The position numbers and the translations under genes are program-made. A stretch of DNA of 51,374 nucleotides from Epibacterium ulvae (GTDB lineage: Bacteria > Pseudomonadota > Alphaproteobacteria > Rhodobacterales > Rhodobacteraceae). Positions 1-6,685 of this stretch are shown here, one piece after another. The stretch's first letter is position 1; each line of letters begins with the position of its first letter. Location of the stretch: contig NZ_JAHHIR010000077.1 in NCBI RefSeq assembly GCF_018678075.1, forward strand, positions 1 through 51,374, given 5' to 3'. The notes under the pieces are model-generated. The model saw nothing but the letters and a program-made list of their open reading frames with translations, was not told the origin of the DNA and made no database searches.

Positions 1-1
1 A

Positions 2-100
2 GGTGAAAAATCGAGGTGCCCTGTAGCGTTTGATGCATTCAAAGGTGGTTTTGCCATGCTGTTCCGCACAGCTTTTCCATGGTGGGGGAAGAGCCGATGA
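2..100 (+). CDS. possible 3' end of an upstream transporter gene (partial)
   Basis: An open frame enters from the window edge and ends at a TGA at 98-100, which overlaps the ATG at 97 of the next gene (ATGA overlap). Such overlaps are typical between co-transcribed ABC-transporter genes, so this may be the C-terminus of a companion permease or ATPase. Only about 32 residues are visible, ending in MLFRTAFPWWGKSR, and no domain can be recognised. It may be a chance open frame. The next gene is itself frameshifted, so this one may be decayed as well. Confidence 0.25.
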   Translation, partial: GEKSRCPVAFDAFKGGFAMLFRTAFPWWGKSR

Positions 101-785
101 CCGCGTTCTTGCAATCTCTTTTTGGCGAATTCTACGGCAAGATGATCTTTATCTTGCTGGAGGCGACACAGTACACAGATCTATCTGTCGCTGGTGGCGT
201 TTATTGGCGACGGTCTGATTGGCCTGGTCATGACGGTGCTGAAGATTGTTCCAAACAAGGGCACACGCGCCTTTGCCACCGCCTATATCTGGCTGTTTCA
301 ATCAATCCCCTTGCTGATGCTCTTGTTCCTGATCGGGCTGGGCGTGCCGTCCTTCTTTCGCATCGGCGTCTCACCCTGGGTGGCGGCGGGCCTGTCGCTG
401 ACGCCGTTGACCAGCGCCTATATGTCCGAGGTCTGGCGCGGTGCATTGCAAAGCGTTTCCAACGGCCAACGGGAAGGCGCGCGCGCTTGGCATGAGCTGT
501 CCGCAAATCCTGATGGATGTGATCGCCCCGCAGGCCTTGTGCATCGCCACACCGCCGACCGTTGGGTTCATGGTGCAGGTGATCAAGGGCACCTCGATGG
601 CGTATACCATCGATTTCACCGACCTGGTGCGCTGGGGCAAGAAAATTGCCAACAGCCCGGTGCCCGGCACAGAACCTTTTGTCGTCATTCCCATCGTTGC
701 GCTGGTTTATTTCGCGCTGTGTTTTCCGCTCTCTCGATGGTCGAAATCCCTAGAGCGCAAACGGGCACGCAACGCCACTCGATAG
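97..785 (+). pseudogene. amino-acid ABC transporter permease, two frameshifts
   Basis: The three frames read in sequence give a polar amino-acid permease of the HisM/GlnP type, about 230 residues, an inner-membrane subunit of an amino-acid importer. The N-terminal part starts at ATG 97, behind a GGGGGAAG-like ribosome site, and reads in frame 1 to about 177. Homology resumes in frame 2 from 179, implying one extra base near 175-178. Frame 2 carries the central membrane segments and the start of the EAA loop (QREGARA). At a GC run at 477-486 the frame shifts again; one more GC unit would restore QREGARALGMS, and frame 3 continues to the stop at 783-785. The binding-protein gene follows 34 bases later. 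Two independent lesions argue for a true pseudogene, although sequencing error in the GC run cannot be excluded. Confidence 0.8.
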
Positions 786-819
786 CTTTTAACCAAACGT
801 CCAACAGAAAGGTAACCTC

Positions 820-1569
820 ATGCTAAATAAGTTGAAAACCACTTTGATCGCCGGTGCCGTCAGCACGCTGGCATTGCTGCCCTTGGGTGGGGTGGCTGAC
901 CAGCTGACCGACATTCTGGAAAAAGGCACCATCACCATTGGTGTGCCAGAAAACTTCCCGCCGTTTGGCTCGGTGGGTGCCGATTTCGAGCACGAAGGCT
1001 ATGACGTCGACATCGCCAAGCTGATCGCCGAAGATCTGGGTGTGGAACTGGAACTGAAGCCGATCACCTCCAAGCAGCGTATCCCGTTCCTGACGTCGGG
1101 TACTGTGGATCTGGTGGTCTCCTCGATGGGTGCAAACCCTGAGCGTGCCAAATCCGTCTGGTTCTCCTCTGCCTACGCCCCCTTCTTCTCCGGCGCATTT
1201 GCAGCACCTGGCGTGACCGGCGGCACCATCGAAGATCTGGAATTGTTCAAAGCCCTGCCTGAAGGCGCGGAGCTGATCCGTTTTGGTGACAACGCCGCCA
1301 CCCTGTCGGCCTATCTTGCAGGTCAAGTTGACGTGCTGGTGACCGGCAACACCGTTGCGACCGGCCTTGTCGCGGAAAACCCGGACAAAGCGCTGGAAAC
1401 CAAATTCATCGTGCGTCGGTCCCCGGCGTCTATCGGCGTGAAATCCGGTGAATCGAACATGCAGCAGTGGGTCAACGTATTTGTTCTGCACAAGAAACTG
1501 GGCGGCGTTCTGAATGAGCTGTCCGTAAAGTGGTTGGGCCAAGAGTTGCCCGATCTGCCCAGCCTCTAG
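820..1569 (+). CDS. amino-acid ABC transporter periplasmic binding protein, probably internally shortened
   Basis: A periplasmic solute-binding protein of the polar amino-acid family (SBP_bac_3), the partner of the permease upstream. It has an N-terminal signal peptide (MLNKLKTTLIAGAVSTLALL, cleavage near residue 26) and then typical family blocks: TITIGVPENFPPFG, GYDVDIAKLIAEDLGV, RIPFLTSGTVDLVVS and RFGDNAATLSAYLAGQVDVL. It is 249 residues, against about 265-280 for relatives. The segment that normally links the two lobes, ending in a 'DLAGKTIGV'-like strand, is missing between APGV and TGGTIEDLEL (near base 1215), so an in-frame deletion of about 20 codons is likely. The ribosome site GAAAGGTAACC lies just before ATG 820. 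The stop codon is formed at the edge of the IS element inserted at 1569. Given the broken permease, the protein is probably no longer functional. Confidence 0.75.
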   Translation: MLNKLKTTLIAGAVSTLALLPLGGVADQLTDILEKGTITIGVPENFPPFGSVGADFEHEGYDVDIAKLIAEDLGVELELKPITSKQRIPFLTSGTVDLVVSSMGANPERAKSVWFSSAYAPFFSGAFAAPGVTGGTIEDLELFKALPEGAELIRFGDNAATLSAYLAGQVDVLVTGNTVATGLVAENPDKALETKFIVRRSPASIGVKSGESNMQQWVNVFVLHKKLGGVLNELSVKWLGQELPDLPSL

Positions 1570-2243
1570 GGTCAGGACCCATTGATTTCCGCTTAGGGTC
1601 GTGATTCACGATTCAAAAACCGAGTGGTGACCATGTCTGATCTATTTTGGCTGACGGATGCGCAGATGGCGCGTCTTGAACCCTTCTTCCTGAAATCACG
1701 CGTTCACTGCCCGGCAGGTCATTGCATAGCAATGTCCCGAGAGGGGATGATCGCCGTGTTTTGGGCGGGATTATTTTCATTAACTGCAATGGTTTACGAT
1801 GGCGTGATGCGCCTGCGGCCTATGGCCCGCAAAAGACGCTCTACAATCGCTGGAAGCAGTGGAGCGACAAGGGCGTCTTCGCCCGGATAATGGTGGGTCT
1901 GGCTGCCGAGCACGGCGAACAGAAGACCGTCATGATCGACCCGACTTATCTCAAGGCCCACCGAACAGCGACCAGCATGGGCGTGAAGTAAGGAGGATTA
2001 GGCATTGGTCCAGTGAAACAATGCCCCGACGAAAGGGGGCGTGGACGCCTGACCGGAAACAGCGGAAGAAAACCATTAAATACGACAAGCGCCGATACAA
2101 ACGGCGCAACCGGATCGAGATCATGTTCGGCAGGCTCAAGGATTGGCGCCGTGTGGCAACCCGCTACGGCCGCTGCCAGAAGGTCTTCCTGTCAGCCATC
2201 GCCCTCGCCGCAACCGTCATCTGTTGGCTATGAGGCCTGAACC
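1569..2243 (+). mobile_element. degenerate IS5-family insertion sequence
   Basis: The left end GGGTCAGGACC (1569-1579) and the right end GGCCTGAACC (2234-2243) are imperfect inverted repeats. The element is flanked by TA on both sides (1567-1568 and 2244-2245), a plausible 2-bp target duplication. It contains fragments of an IS5-type DDE transposase (IS427-like group). At 675 bp it is shorter than the related copy at the other end of the window (869 bp), because the middle of the transposase is deleted. It lies between the binding-protein gene and that gene's terminator. Confidence 0.8.
1633..2233 (+). pseudogene. IS5-family transposase remnant (frameshifts and internal deletion)
   Basis: The N-terminus is clear from ATG 1633 (MSDLFWLTDAQMARLEPFF). 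The frame is then disturbed by a short insertion around 1705-1735 containing the palindrome CATTGCATAGCAATG. Homology continues in other frames: IIFINCNGLRWRDAP, YGPQKTLYNRWKQWSDKGVF and MIDPTYLKAHRTATSMGVK, the last including the first catalytic Asp region (MIDPTYLKAH). A stop follows at 1989-1991. After a second short palindromic insertion (2001-2025) there is a trace of GRGRL, then a deletion of a few hundred bases. The C-terminal block KYDKRRYKRRNRIEIMFGRL and the DDE-end region follow, ending at 2233. The second catalytic Asp region is missing, so the element cannot move by itself. Confidence 0.85.
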
Positions 2244-2271
2244 TAAGCTGCGGTCACATTAAAATCTCCAG

Positions 2272-2303
2272 TGGCGCGTCAATGGATGCGCTAGTTTTTG
2301 TTT
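2272..2303 (+). terminator. Rho-independent terminator of the amino-acid transporter operon
   Basis: TGGCGCGTC (2272-2280) pairs over nine positions, including two G-T pairs, with GATGCGCTA (2285-2293) around the loop AATG. The run GTTTTTGTTT follows. Before the IS element inserted, this hairpin would have lain about 25 bp after the binding-protein stop codon. Confidence 0.7.
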
Positions 2304-2330
2304 GCAAGATCTCACCAAGGTTTCAGCGGT

Positions 2331-3761
2331 TTATGGCCCGGTCGAGACGAGGAAATAGACCCATTCCCCTTTGAAGTCGGGATGTGTCGCACGCATGTCT
2401 GCGACACGGTTCGTCAGCCAGTCCAGATAGGGTGCGGCAGGTTCAATCAAGGGGCGGTTCCCGTCATACAGCGGGTGCGAGGCGGCAAAGGCCACCACGA
2501 TTTCCCGCCCAAAGGGGGGTGCGATGAGCAGTTGCAGCCCGGTGGTCTGACCCGCACGGGCGCCGACGGAAAAGGGCTGTTTTTCGCGCAGCTCAATCAG
2601 CGGCGCGTGTTCGTTGGGACTGAGGTGCAGAACGTTTCCCGCCGCATCCAGATAATCCACATAGACATGCGCCGGGTAGTCCGGGCCGGTCAGGTCCAGA
2701 AACAGCAGATCGCCGGCGCGGAAATCAAAGGTCTTTACGTGCGCATCCGCCCCCAACAGGGCCGGGTTGGTGATCTGATCAGTGCTTTGCGGCAGGCCGA
2801 CGCTTTGGATGGCTTGCAGCGCGCCACATTGGGGACGCGGCAGCAACGCCATCTTGTCAGAGACCGCGATATTGCTGCCCATCTGTTGTTGTAAAAGCGC
2901 CAGCACCGGAGCCTTGAGACCCGGATCGGGCAGGTGGCCGCGTACGTTGAGCGTTGTGGAGTCGGGGTCGAATTCTACTTGCAGCCGGGAACACGGCACC
3001 TGCGCCAGGATCTGAGCCACCCCGTCGCGCAACGGATCGGATTGGGCCGACAGGTCGCCGGGTTGAGTAAAGCTTTGGAAGGCGGCGAGGGATTGCGCGT
3101 CGATGTCCTGGCTTTCGCCTTGGAAGGCGAGTTCTGCCTTGATCGCCTGGCCGCTTGGGGTTTGCACAACCAAGGTTTGGGACGGCGGGGCGAGGGTTGT
3201 TGTTGTGTCACCAGCAATCGCCGCCAGTGGGATCTGCGCGCCCGTGTTGGTGAGCGCCGCAGCTTGCACCACCGGCGCGGTGGATGCGGCCAGGGTCGCC
3301 GTCACAGGGCGTTGCGCGGGGAGATCGGCGACCGGCAGGCGGGTCGCGGCCAGTTGGGCCGTGGGTGCGGTTACCGCGCTGGCCGAAATGCTTGGCAGGG
3401 CGGCTGGTTGGCTGGTCGCTACCGGAGATGCGCTGGCGGTGAGGGGCGTGCTGGGATCTGTGACCGCAGTCAGCGGTGTCGTGTGCGGCGCGAGGGCGGG
3501 CGCGGTTGAGAGCGGCACAGCGCCAGAGGTCAGCGACTGGCCCTGTGTGTCTTGTGCGGGCGTTGCGTCGCCGGATGTGTCACGGGCCTGAGCGCTGTCC
3601 TGGCGGACGGGTTCAGAGTGGACAGATAATTGGCTGGTCACCGTGGGTTGCGGCGCGATGGGGCGGGCGTTGAACTGCTGCCATGCCACCATGACCACCG
3701 CAGCATGAAACGCCAGCGAGCCGCCAAGTGCCAGCGCCCAGAGGCTTGTCCGGTGCCTCAT
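2331..3761 (-). CDS. TonB-like single-pass envelope protein with BON-like and DUF4384-like C-terminal region
   Basis: This 476-residue protein has one N-terminal membrane anchor (ALALGGSLAFHAAVVMVAW, about residues 9-28), typical of TonB/TolA-like proteins that pair with ExbB/ExbD. A long Pro/Ala/Thr/Ser-rich periplasmic stretch follows (about 30-230). A small mixed domain comes next (about 240-310), with two conserved Cys (in VPCSRLQV and RPQCGALQA) and a BON-like strand TTLNVRGHLPDPG. The C-terminus (about 320-476) is a beta-rich DUF4384-like domain with the motif DAAGNVLHLSPN. The same architecture forms the extracytoplasmic part of the PpkA kinase at 35210-37330. It is the last gene of the minus-strand operon and overlaps the upstream exbD-like gene by 4 bases. 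I infer that it transmits or senses envelope state for the adjacent ExbB/ExbD-type motor. A true TonB C-terminal domain is not evident. Confidence 0.6.
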   Translation of the reverse strand: MRHRTSLWALALGGSLAFHAAVVMVAWQQFNARPIAPQPTVTSQLSVHSEPVRQDSAQARDTSGDATPAQDTQGQSLTSGAVPLSTAPALAPHTTPLTAVTDPSTPLTASASPVATSQPAALPSISASAVTAPTAQLAATRLPVADLPAQRPVTATLAASTAPVVQAAALTNTGAQIPLAAIAGDTTTTLAPPSQTLVVQTPSGQAIKAELAFQGESQDIDAQSLAAFQSFTQPGDLSAQSDPLRDGVAQILAQVPCSRLQVEFDPDSTTLNVRGHLPDPGLKAPVLALLQQQMGSNIAVSDKMALLPRPQCGALQAIQSVGLPQSTDQITNPALLGADAHVKTFDFRAGDLLFLDLTGPDYPAHVYVDYLDAAGNVLHLSPNEHAPLIELREKQPFSVGARAGQTTGLQLLIAPPFGREIVVAFAASHPLYDGNRPLIEPAAPYLDWLTNRVADMRATHPDFKGEWVYFLVSTGP

Positions 3762-4165
3762 CGCGCCGCCTGTTCGGTGTTTGGGGTGACCACCAGCACG
3801 ACCTCAGCAAAGCCAAGCTCTTCGCCCAGGGTGATCAGCGGCAGCACGTGACGGGTGGCGGTCAGATGGTGGGCGTTGATGCGCAGGCGGAGGTTGGCGT
3901 CATTGGGTTTTAGCGTCTCACCCAGATCCGCAAGGGTGACCACGGCGCCTGCGTAGGCCAGCGCGCCGTCCTGGGCGACCGAAATGGTTGCGCCGCCGGT
4001 GGGCATGTCCTGCCCGCTGAGCGCGACCGGTGGGGAGACATCAAACGGCGCTGTGGCATCCATCCGCCCAATCAACATGAAGAACACCAGTAGGAAAAAC
4101 ACCACGTCGATCAGGGTGACAATGGTGTCGGATTGCACGGGGGGACGGGGGCGGCGCAGCTTCAT
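3758..4165 (-). CDS. ExbD/TolR-family protein (second copy)
   Basis: A 135-residue ExbD/TolR-type protein. A short basic cytoplasmic N-terminus (MKLRRPRPPVQSD) is followed by one membrane helix (TIVTLIDVVFFLLVFFMLIG, residues 14-33) carrying the conserved Asp (VTLIDVVF) used for proton coupling in this family. A periplasmic domain of about 95 residues follows. It overlaps the first exbD-like gene upstream by 4 bases (4162-4165) and the TonB-like gene downstream by 4 bases (3758-3761), so the three are probably translationally coupled. Two ExbD/TolR paralogues in tandem recall other Exb-type systems in which two ExbD proteins make a heterodimeric peg in the ExbB pore. Confidence 0.85.
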   Translation of the reverse strand: MKLRRPRPPVQSDTIVTLIDVVFFLLVFFMLIGRMDATAPFDVSPPVALSGQDMPTGGATISVAQDGALAYAGAVVTLADLGETLKPNDANLRLRINAHHLTATRHVLPLITLGEELGFAEVVLVVTPNTEQAAR

Positions 4166-4572
4166 GGACGCGCCTCAAGCCGTAGGATACGCAGGTCAGA
4201 CAGGCCGGATTGTGCTGCCAGATCCATCAGCACGACGGTGGATTGCAACGGCGCTGCGCCCGAGGGCAGCAGGAGCAACCGGGTTTCCGGCGCGGTGCGC
4301 GCGGTTTGGGCCAGAAGTGCGCGCAGATCTTCGCGCGACAGGGATGTGCCGCGTGCCATAAAGCCACCGTCGGCGGAAATGCGGATCATCAGCGAGGCAC
4401 GGTCGGTGCCTTGGGCGGCCCCCGACCCGCTGGCGGGCTGCACCACCGGGATCATATCGAGGTTCAGATAGGTCGAGGTCACCATGAAAAACACCAAGAG
4501 GATCATCATCACATCGATCATCGGAACGAGGGAGATCAGAGCCCTTGGGGATTGGCGACGGGTGAGTTTCAT
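4162..4572 (-). CDS. ExbD/TolR-family protein (first copy)
   Basis: A 136-residue ExbD/TolR-type protein. Its N-terminus MKLTRRQSPRALISLVPMID leads into a membrane helix containing the signature VPMIDVMMILLVFFMVTS with the conserved Asp. The rest is a periplasmic domain. It lies 4 bases after the ExbB/TolQ-like gene and overlaps the second exbD-like gene by 4 bases. Its signature is closer to the ExbD/TolR consensus (LVPMIDV) than that of the second copy. It is expected to form the rotor or plug of a proton-driven ExbB/ExbD-like complex. Confidence 0.88.
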   Translation of the reverse strand: MKLTRRQSPRALISLVPMIDVMMILLVFFMVTSTYLNLDMIPVVQPASGSGAAQGTDRASLMIRISADGGFMARGTSLSREDLRALLAQTARTAPETRLLLLPSGAAPLQSTVVLMDLAAQSGLSDLRILRLEARP

Positions 4573-4576
4573 CGCG

Positions 4577-5194
4577 CTACCGGGTGCTTTCGATCAACAT
4601 CAACTCGCTCACCGCGCCTTCGATGGTTTGGGCGGTGCGGTCGATGCGGGCGGCGAACAGACCGGCGGCAACTGCTGCAGGGATGGCCACCAACAGGCCC
4701 GCAGCGGTGGTCAACAGCGCTTGCCAGATGCCCCCCGCCAGGATCGAGGCATTGGCCGCGCCTTGGGCCAGTTCCAGATCCTGAAAGCTTTGGATCATGC
4801 CCAAGACGGTGCCCAACAGACCCAAAAGCGGAGAGACCATGGCGATCAGTTCCAACAGGCGGATCAGGGTGTTGAGCTTGCTGACTTCTTCATTGCCGCG
4901 CCGTTCCAGTTCACGTTCCAGCGGGCCCGCGGCCACGCCGCGCTCTAGCGAGGACATGGCGAAATGCAACACCCGGTCGGCGGGCACGCGGGAGGCGGCA
5001 ATCCGGCGGCTGGCGGCGGTCCGGTCGCCCCCGGTCCACTCCTGCAACGCGGCAGAGCGGTTGGAGGCACCGGCGGCGGCGGGCCAGAGCTGGACGATCT
5101 TGGCGATGATAATGCCGATCGAGACCAGCGACATCAGCAACAAAAGCACAAGGATCGGGGCGCTGTTGCCCAATGTGTCAAACGGCAGGCCCAT
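4577..5194 (-). CDS. MotA/TolQ/ExbB proton-channel family protein
   Basis: A 205-residue protein with three membrane helices in the usual ExbB/TolQ arrangement: about 12-32 (APILVLLLLMSLVSIGIII), then a cytoplasmic loop of about 80 residues rich in Arg and Glu (ELERRGNEEVSKLNTLIRLL), then about 115-137 (LELIAMVSPLLGLLGTVLGM) and 158-182 (LLTTAAGLLVAIPAAVAAGL). The block SPLLGLLGTVLGMIQSF and the Thr-rich third helix are family hallmarks. It is followed by two ExbD-like genes and a TonB-like gene, a complete energy-transducing cassette. Whether it works in Tol-like envelope maintenance, uptake or secretion cannot be told from sequence, but its position next to T6SS genes favours a secretion-linked role. 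Confidence 0.88.
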   Translation of the reverse strand: MGLPFDTLGNSAPILVLLLLMSLVSIGIIIAKIVQLWPAAAGASNRSAALQEWTGGDRTAASRRIAASRVPADRVLHFAMSSLERGVAAGPLERELERRGNEEVSKLNTLIRLLELIAMVSPLLGLLGTVLGMIQSFQDLELAQGAANASILAGGIWQALLTTAAGLLVAIPAAVAAGLFAARIDRTAQTIEGAVSELMLIESTR

Positions 5195-5197
5195 GGG

Positions 5198-5626
5198 TTA
5201 CTGCACCAATTGGGCGGTTGCGCGGGACGACAGCGACAGGATCGAGAAGCAATCCATCGACTCCTCGTTCTGGGGGGTGCAGGCGGGAATATCGTGGAGC
5301 AGCATCTCGGAAATATCCGCGCAGGCGATGTCGGGGATTTCAAACAGCTTCAACGTGGTGCGTTGCACGGGCAGGGGGGCGGCATTGATCGACAAGAGCC
5401 GGTCGATCACGCCCTGTTGGTCCAAAATGGCCAGCGACATCTCAAACGCTTCAAAGGATTTGCCGGAGCCATTGCGAAACAGGAAGAAGGCCCGGCACCC
5501 GCCGCCGTCGATCTGTTCTGTTTTGTTGAGTTCGACGCCCAGGGGCCCCGCTTCCTGGGCCATGGTGGCACCGGGCAGGAGTGCCACCGTCAGAGCCATC
5601 GCAAATCCTCGGAATTGTTGAAACAT
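5198..5626 (-). CDS. small secreted protein of unknown function
   Basis: A 142-residue protein with a clear signal peptide (MFQQFRGFAMALTVALLPGATMAQ, cut after AMA-like TMA near residue 23; no lipobox). The mature part has four Cys (in GGGCRAFFLF, DIACADI, PACTP and MDCFS) that could form two disulfides. Its mid-section (FRNGSGKSFEAFEMSLAILD) resembles a small beta-sandwich and reminds me of unnamed periplasmic proteins next to ExbB genes in alphaproteobacteria, but I cannot name a family. The ribosome site TGGAGAAG precedes ATG 5626. It lies 3 bases before the ExbB/TolQ-like gene, so it probably acts with that complex in the periplasm. Confidence 0.65.
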   Translation of the reverse strand: MFQQFRGFAMALTVALLPGATMAQEAGPLGVELNKTEQIDGGGCRAFFLFRNGSGKSFEAFEMSLAILDQQGVIDRLLSINAAPLPVQRTTLKLFEIPDIACADISEMLLHDIPACTPQNEESMDCFSILSLSSRATAQLVQ

Positions 5627-5661
5627 CGTCTTCTCCAGCCAAATTTCTTTGATGCGTAATG

Positions 5662-6510
5662 TCAGGTGAGTTGGGTCAGCGCCGCTTCGACCCGGTCCAT
5701 CACCGCGCTTGCCTTGTCGGGGTTCTTGTCTTTCAGAAGGCGCGCGGCCAGGTGGACGGCGCGATCCAGTTTGTCGCGTGCAGGCCCCCCAGAGGAGCGT
5801 GCGATATTGGAGCTGAGTTTGCGGGCGCGTTCGGCCCCGGATTGCAGGGCGCGCCCTTGTTGTTCCCGCTGGGCGCGGTCCATGGCGGCGCCTTCGTCTT
5901 CGCGATCCGCACCGATACGGGCGATGGCGCGTTCGATCACGGTCAGGGTGGTTTCGGCCGGTTGCAGGTCACCATTGTTGATCTGGGTGACGCATTTGGC
6001 CAGCGCGCGTTTGAGTTTCAGCTCCAACTTGCCGGGGGCCAGCGCGATGCGGGGTTCAATCCGTTTCAGACGGCGGATCAGCGGCTGCACGGCCTGGTCT
6101 TCTTGTCCGGTGGTATCCAGATCGTCGGTATCCTCGGCCTCGGCCGACTGGCCGCCACCTTCGGGTTTGAGACTGTCGAGCATATTGCCGCCGCTGTCGA
6201 CAAAGACCACATTCACGCCCGGACGATTCTGTTTCAGGAAGCGTTTGAACAGTCCGAGCGTCGATTTTGCGTAATCTTCACAGATCATCTCGGCCACATC
6301 AGAGCGCGCGGTGTAGGTTCCCCACATCATGGGCGCGGTGCCGCCCGACTTTTTCATTAAAGGTCTAAGAGTTTCAGGCTTATTGCCGGGTTGGATCATC
6401 AGCAACGGATCCTTGCCAGCGTCCATACAGAACCCAAAACACATGCGTTTCTTGGCTCCTTCGCGTATCATAACGCGAATATCCGCCCCTTCGATCCTTG
6501 TCGCAGCCAT
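5662..6510 (-). CDS. conserved-looking cytoplasmic protein of unknown function, first gene of the ExbB/ExbD operon
   Basis: 282 residues, no signal peptide or membrane helix. The N-terminal half (about 1-115) looks globular and mixed alpha/beta (IRVMIREGAKKRMCFGFCMD, GVNVVFVDSGGNML). An acidic linker follows (QSAEAEDTDDLDTTGQED, about 122-140). The C-terminal half is helical and charged (IRRLKRIEPRIALAPGKLEL onward), resembling a coiled or bundle domain. I do not recognise a named family. It is the first gene of the operon that diverges from tssA, which suggests a T6SS-accessory or regulatory role. It reads cleanly with codon use like its neighbours. Confidence 0.6.
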   Translation of the reverse strand: MAATRIEGADIRVMIREGAKKRMCFGFCMDAGKDPLLMIQPGNKPETLRPLMKKSGGTAPMMWGTYTARSDVAEMICEDYAKSTLGLFKRFLKQNRPGVNVVFVDSGGNMLDSLKPEGGGQSAEAEDTDDLDTTGQEDQAVQPLIRRLKRIEPRIALAPGKLELKLKRALAKCVTQINNGDLQPAETTLTVIERAIARIGADREDEGAAMDRAQREQQGRALQSGAERARKLSSNIARSSGGPARDKLDRAVHLAARLLKDKNPDKASAVMDRVEAALTQLT

Positions 6511-6685
6511 ATTTCGACACTCTCAGAAACTCGTGAAAAGAATTGACTTTAGGATGCCGATAAGGCTTCCTCTGGGTCAAGTTATTGTTTTGGGTTCTGT
6601 GGTTTGGACGTGCAGCGGGAGGGGATCTGCCGGTCACGTTTTTTGCCGTAATTGAACACGTTGTCGAGTTTTGGGGGGTCATTGC
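6511..6685. promoter_or_regulatory. divergent promoter region between the ExbB/ExbD operon and the T6SS operon
   Basis: This 175-bp gap separates two head-to-head operons, so promoters in both directions are expected. The tssA ribosome site TTGGGGGG lies at 6671-6678. A TTGACT at 6543-6548 could be a plus-strand -35 element and the reverse complement of 6576-6581 gives TTGACC, but neither has a convincing -10 partner. I assign no specific sigma or regulator site. Confidence 0.4.

Noticed and set aside
6633-6650. Possible sigma-54 promoter (GGTCACG-TTTTTT-GC) upstream of tssA
   Set aside because: The GG and GC elements are 11 bases apart instead of the required 10, and the first element departs from TGGCAC. 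Not strong enough to call.
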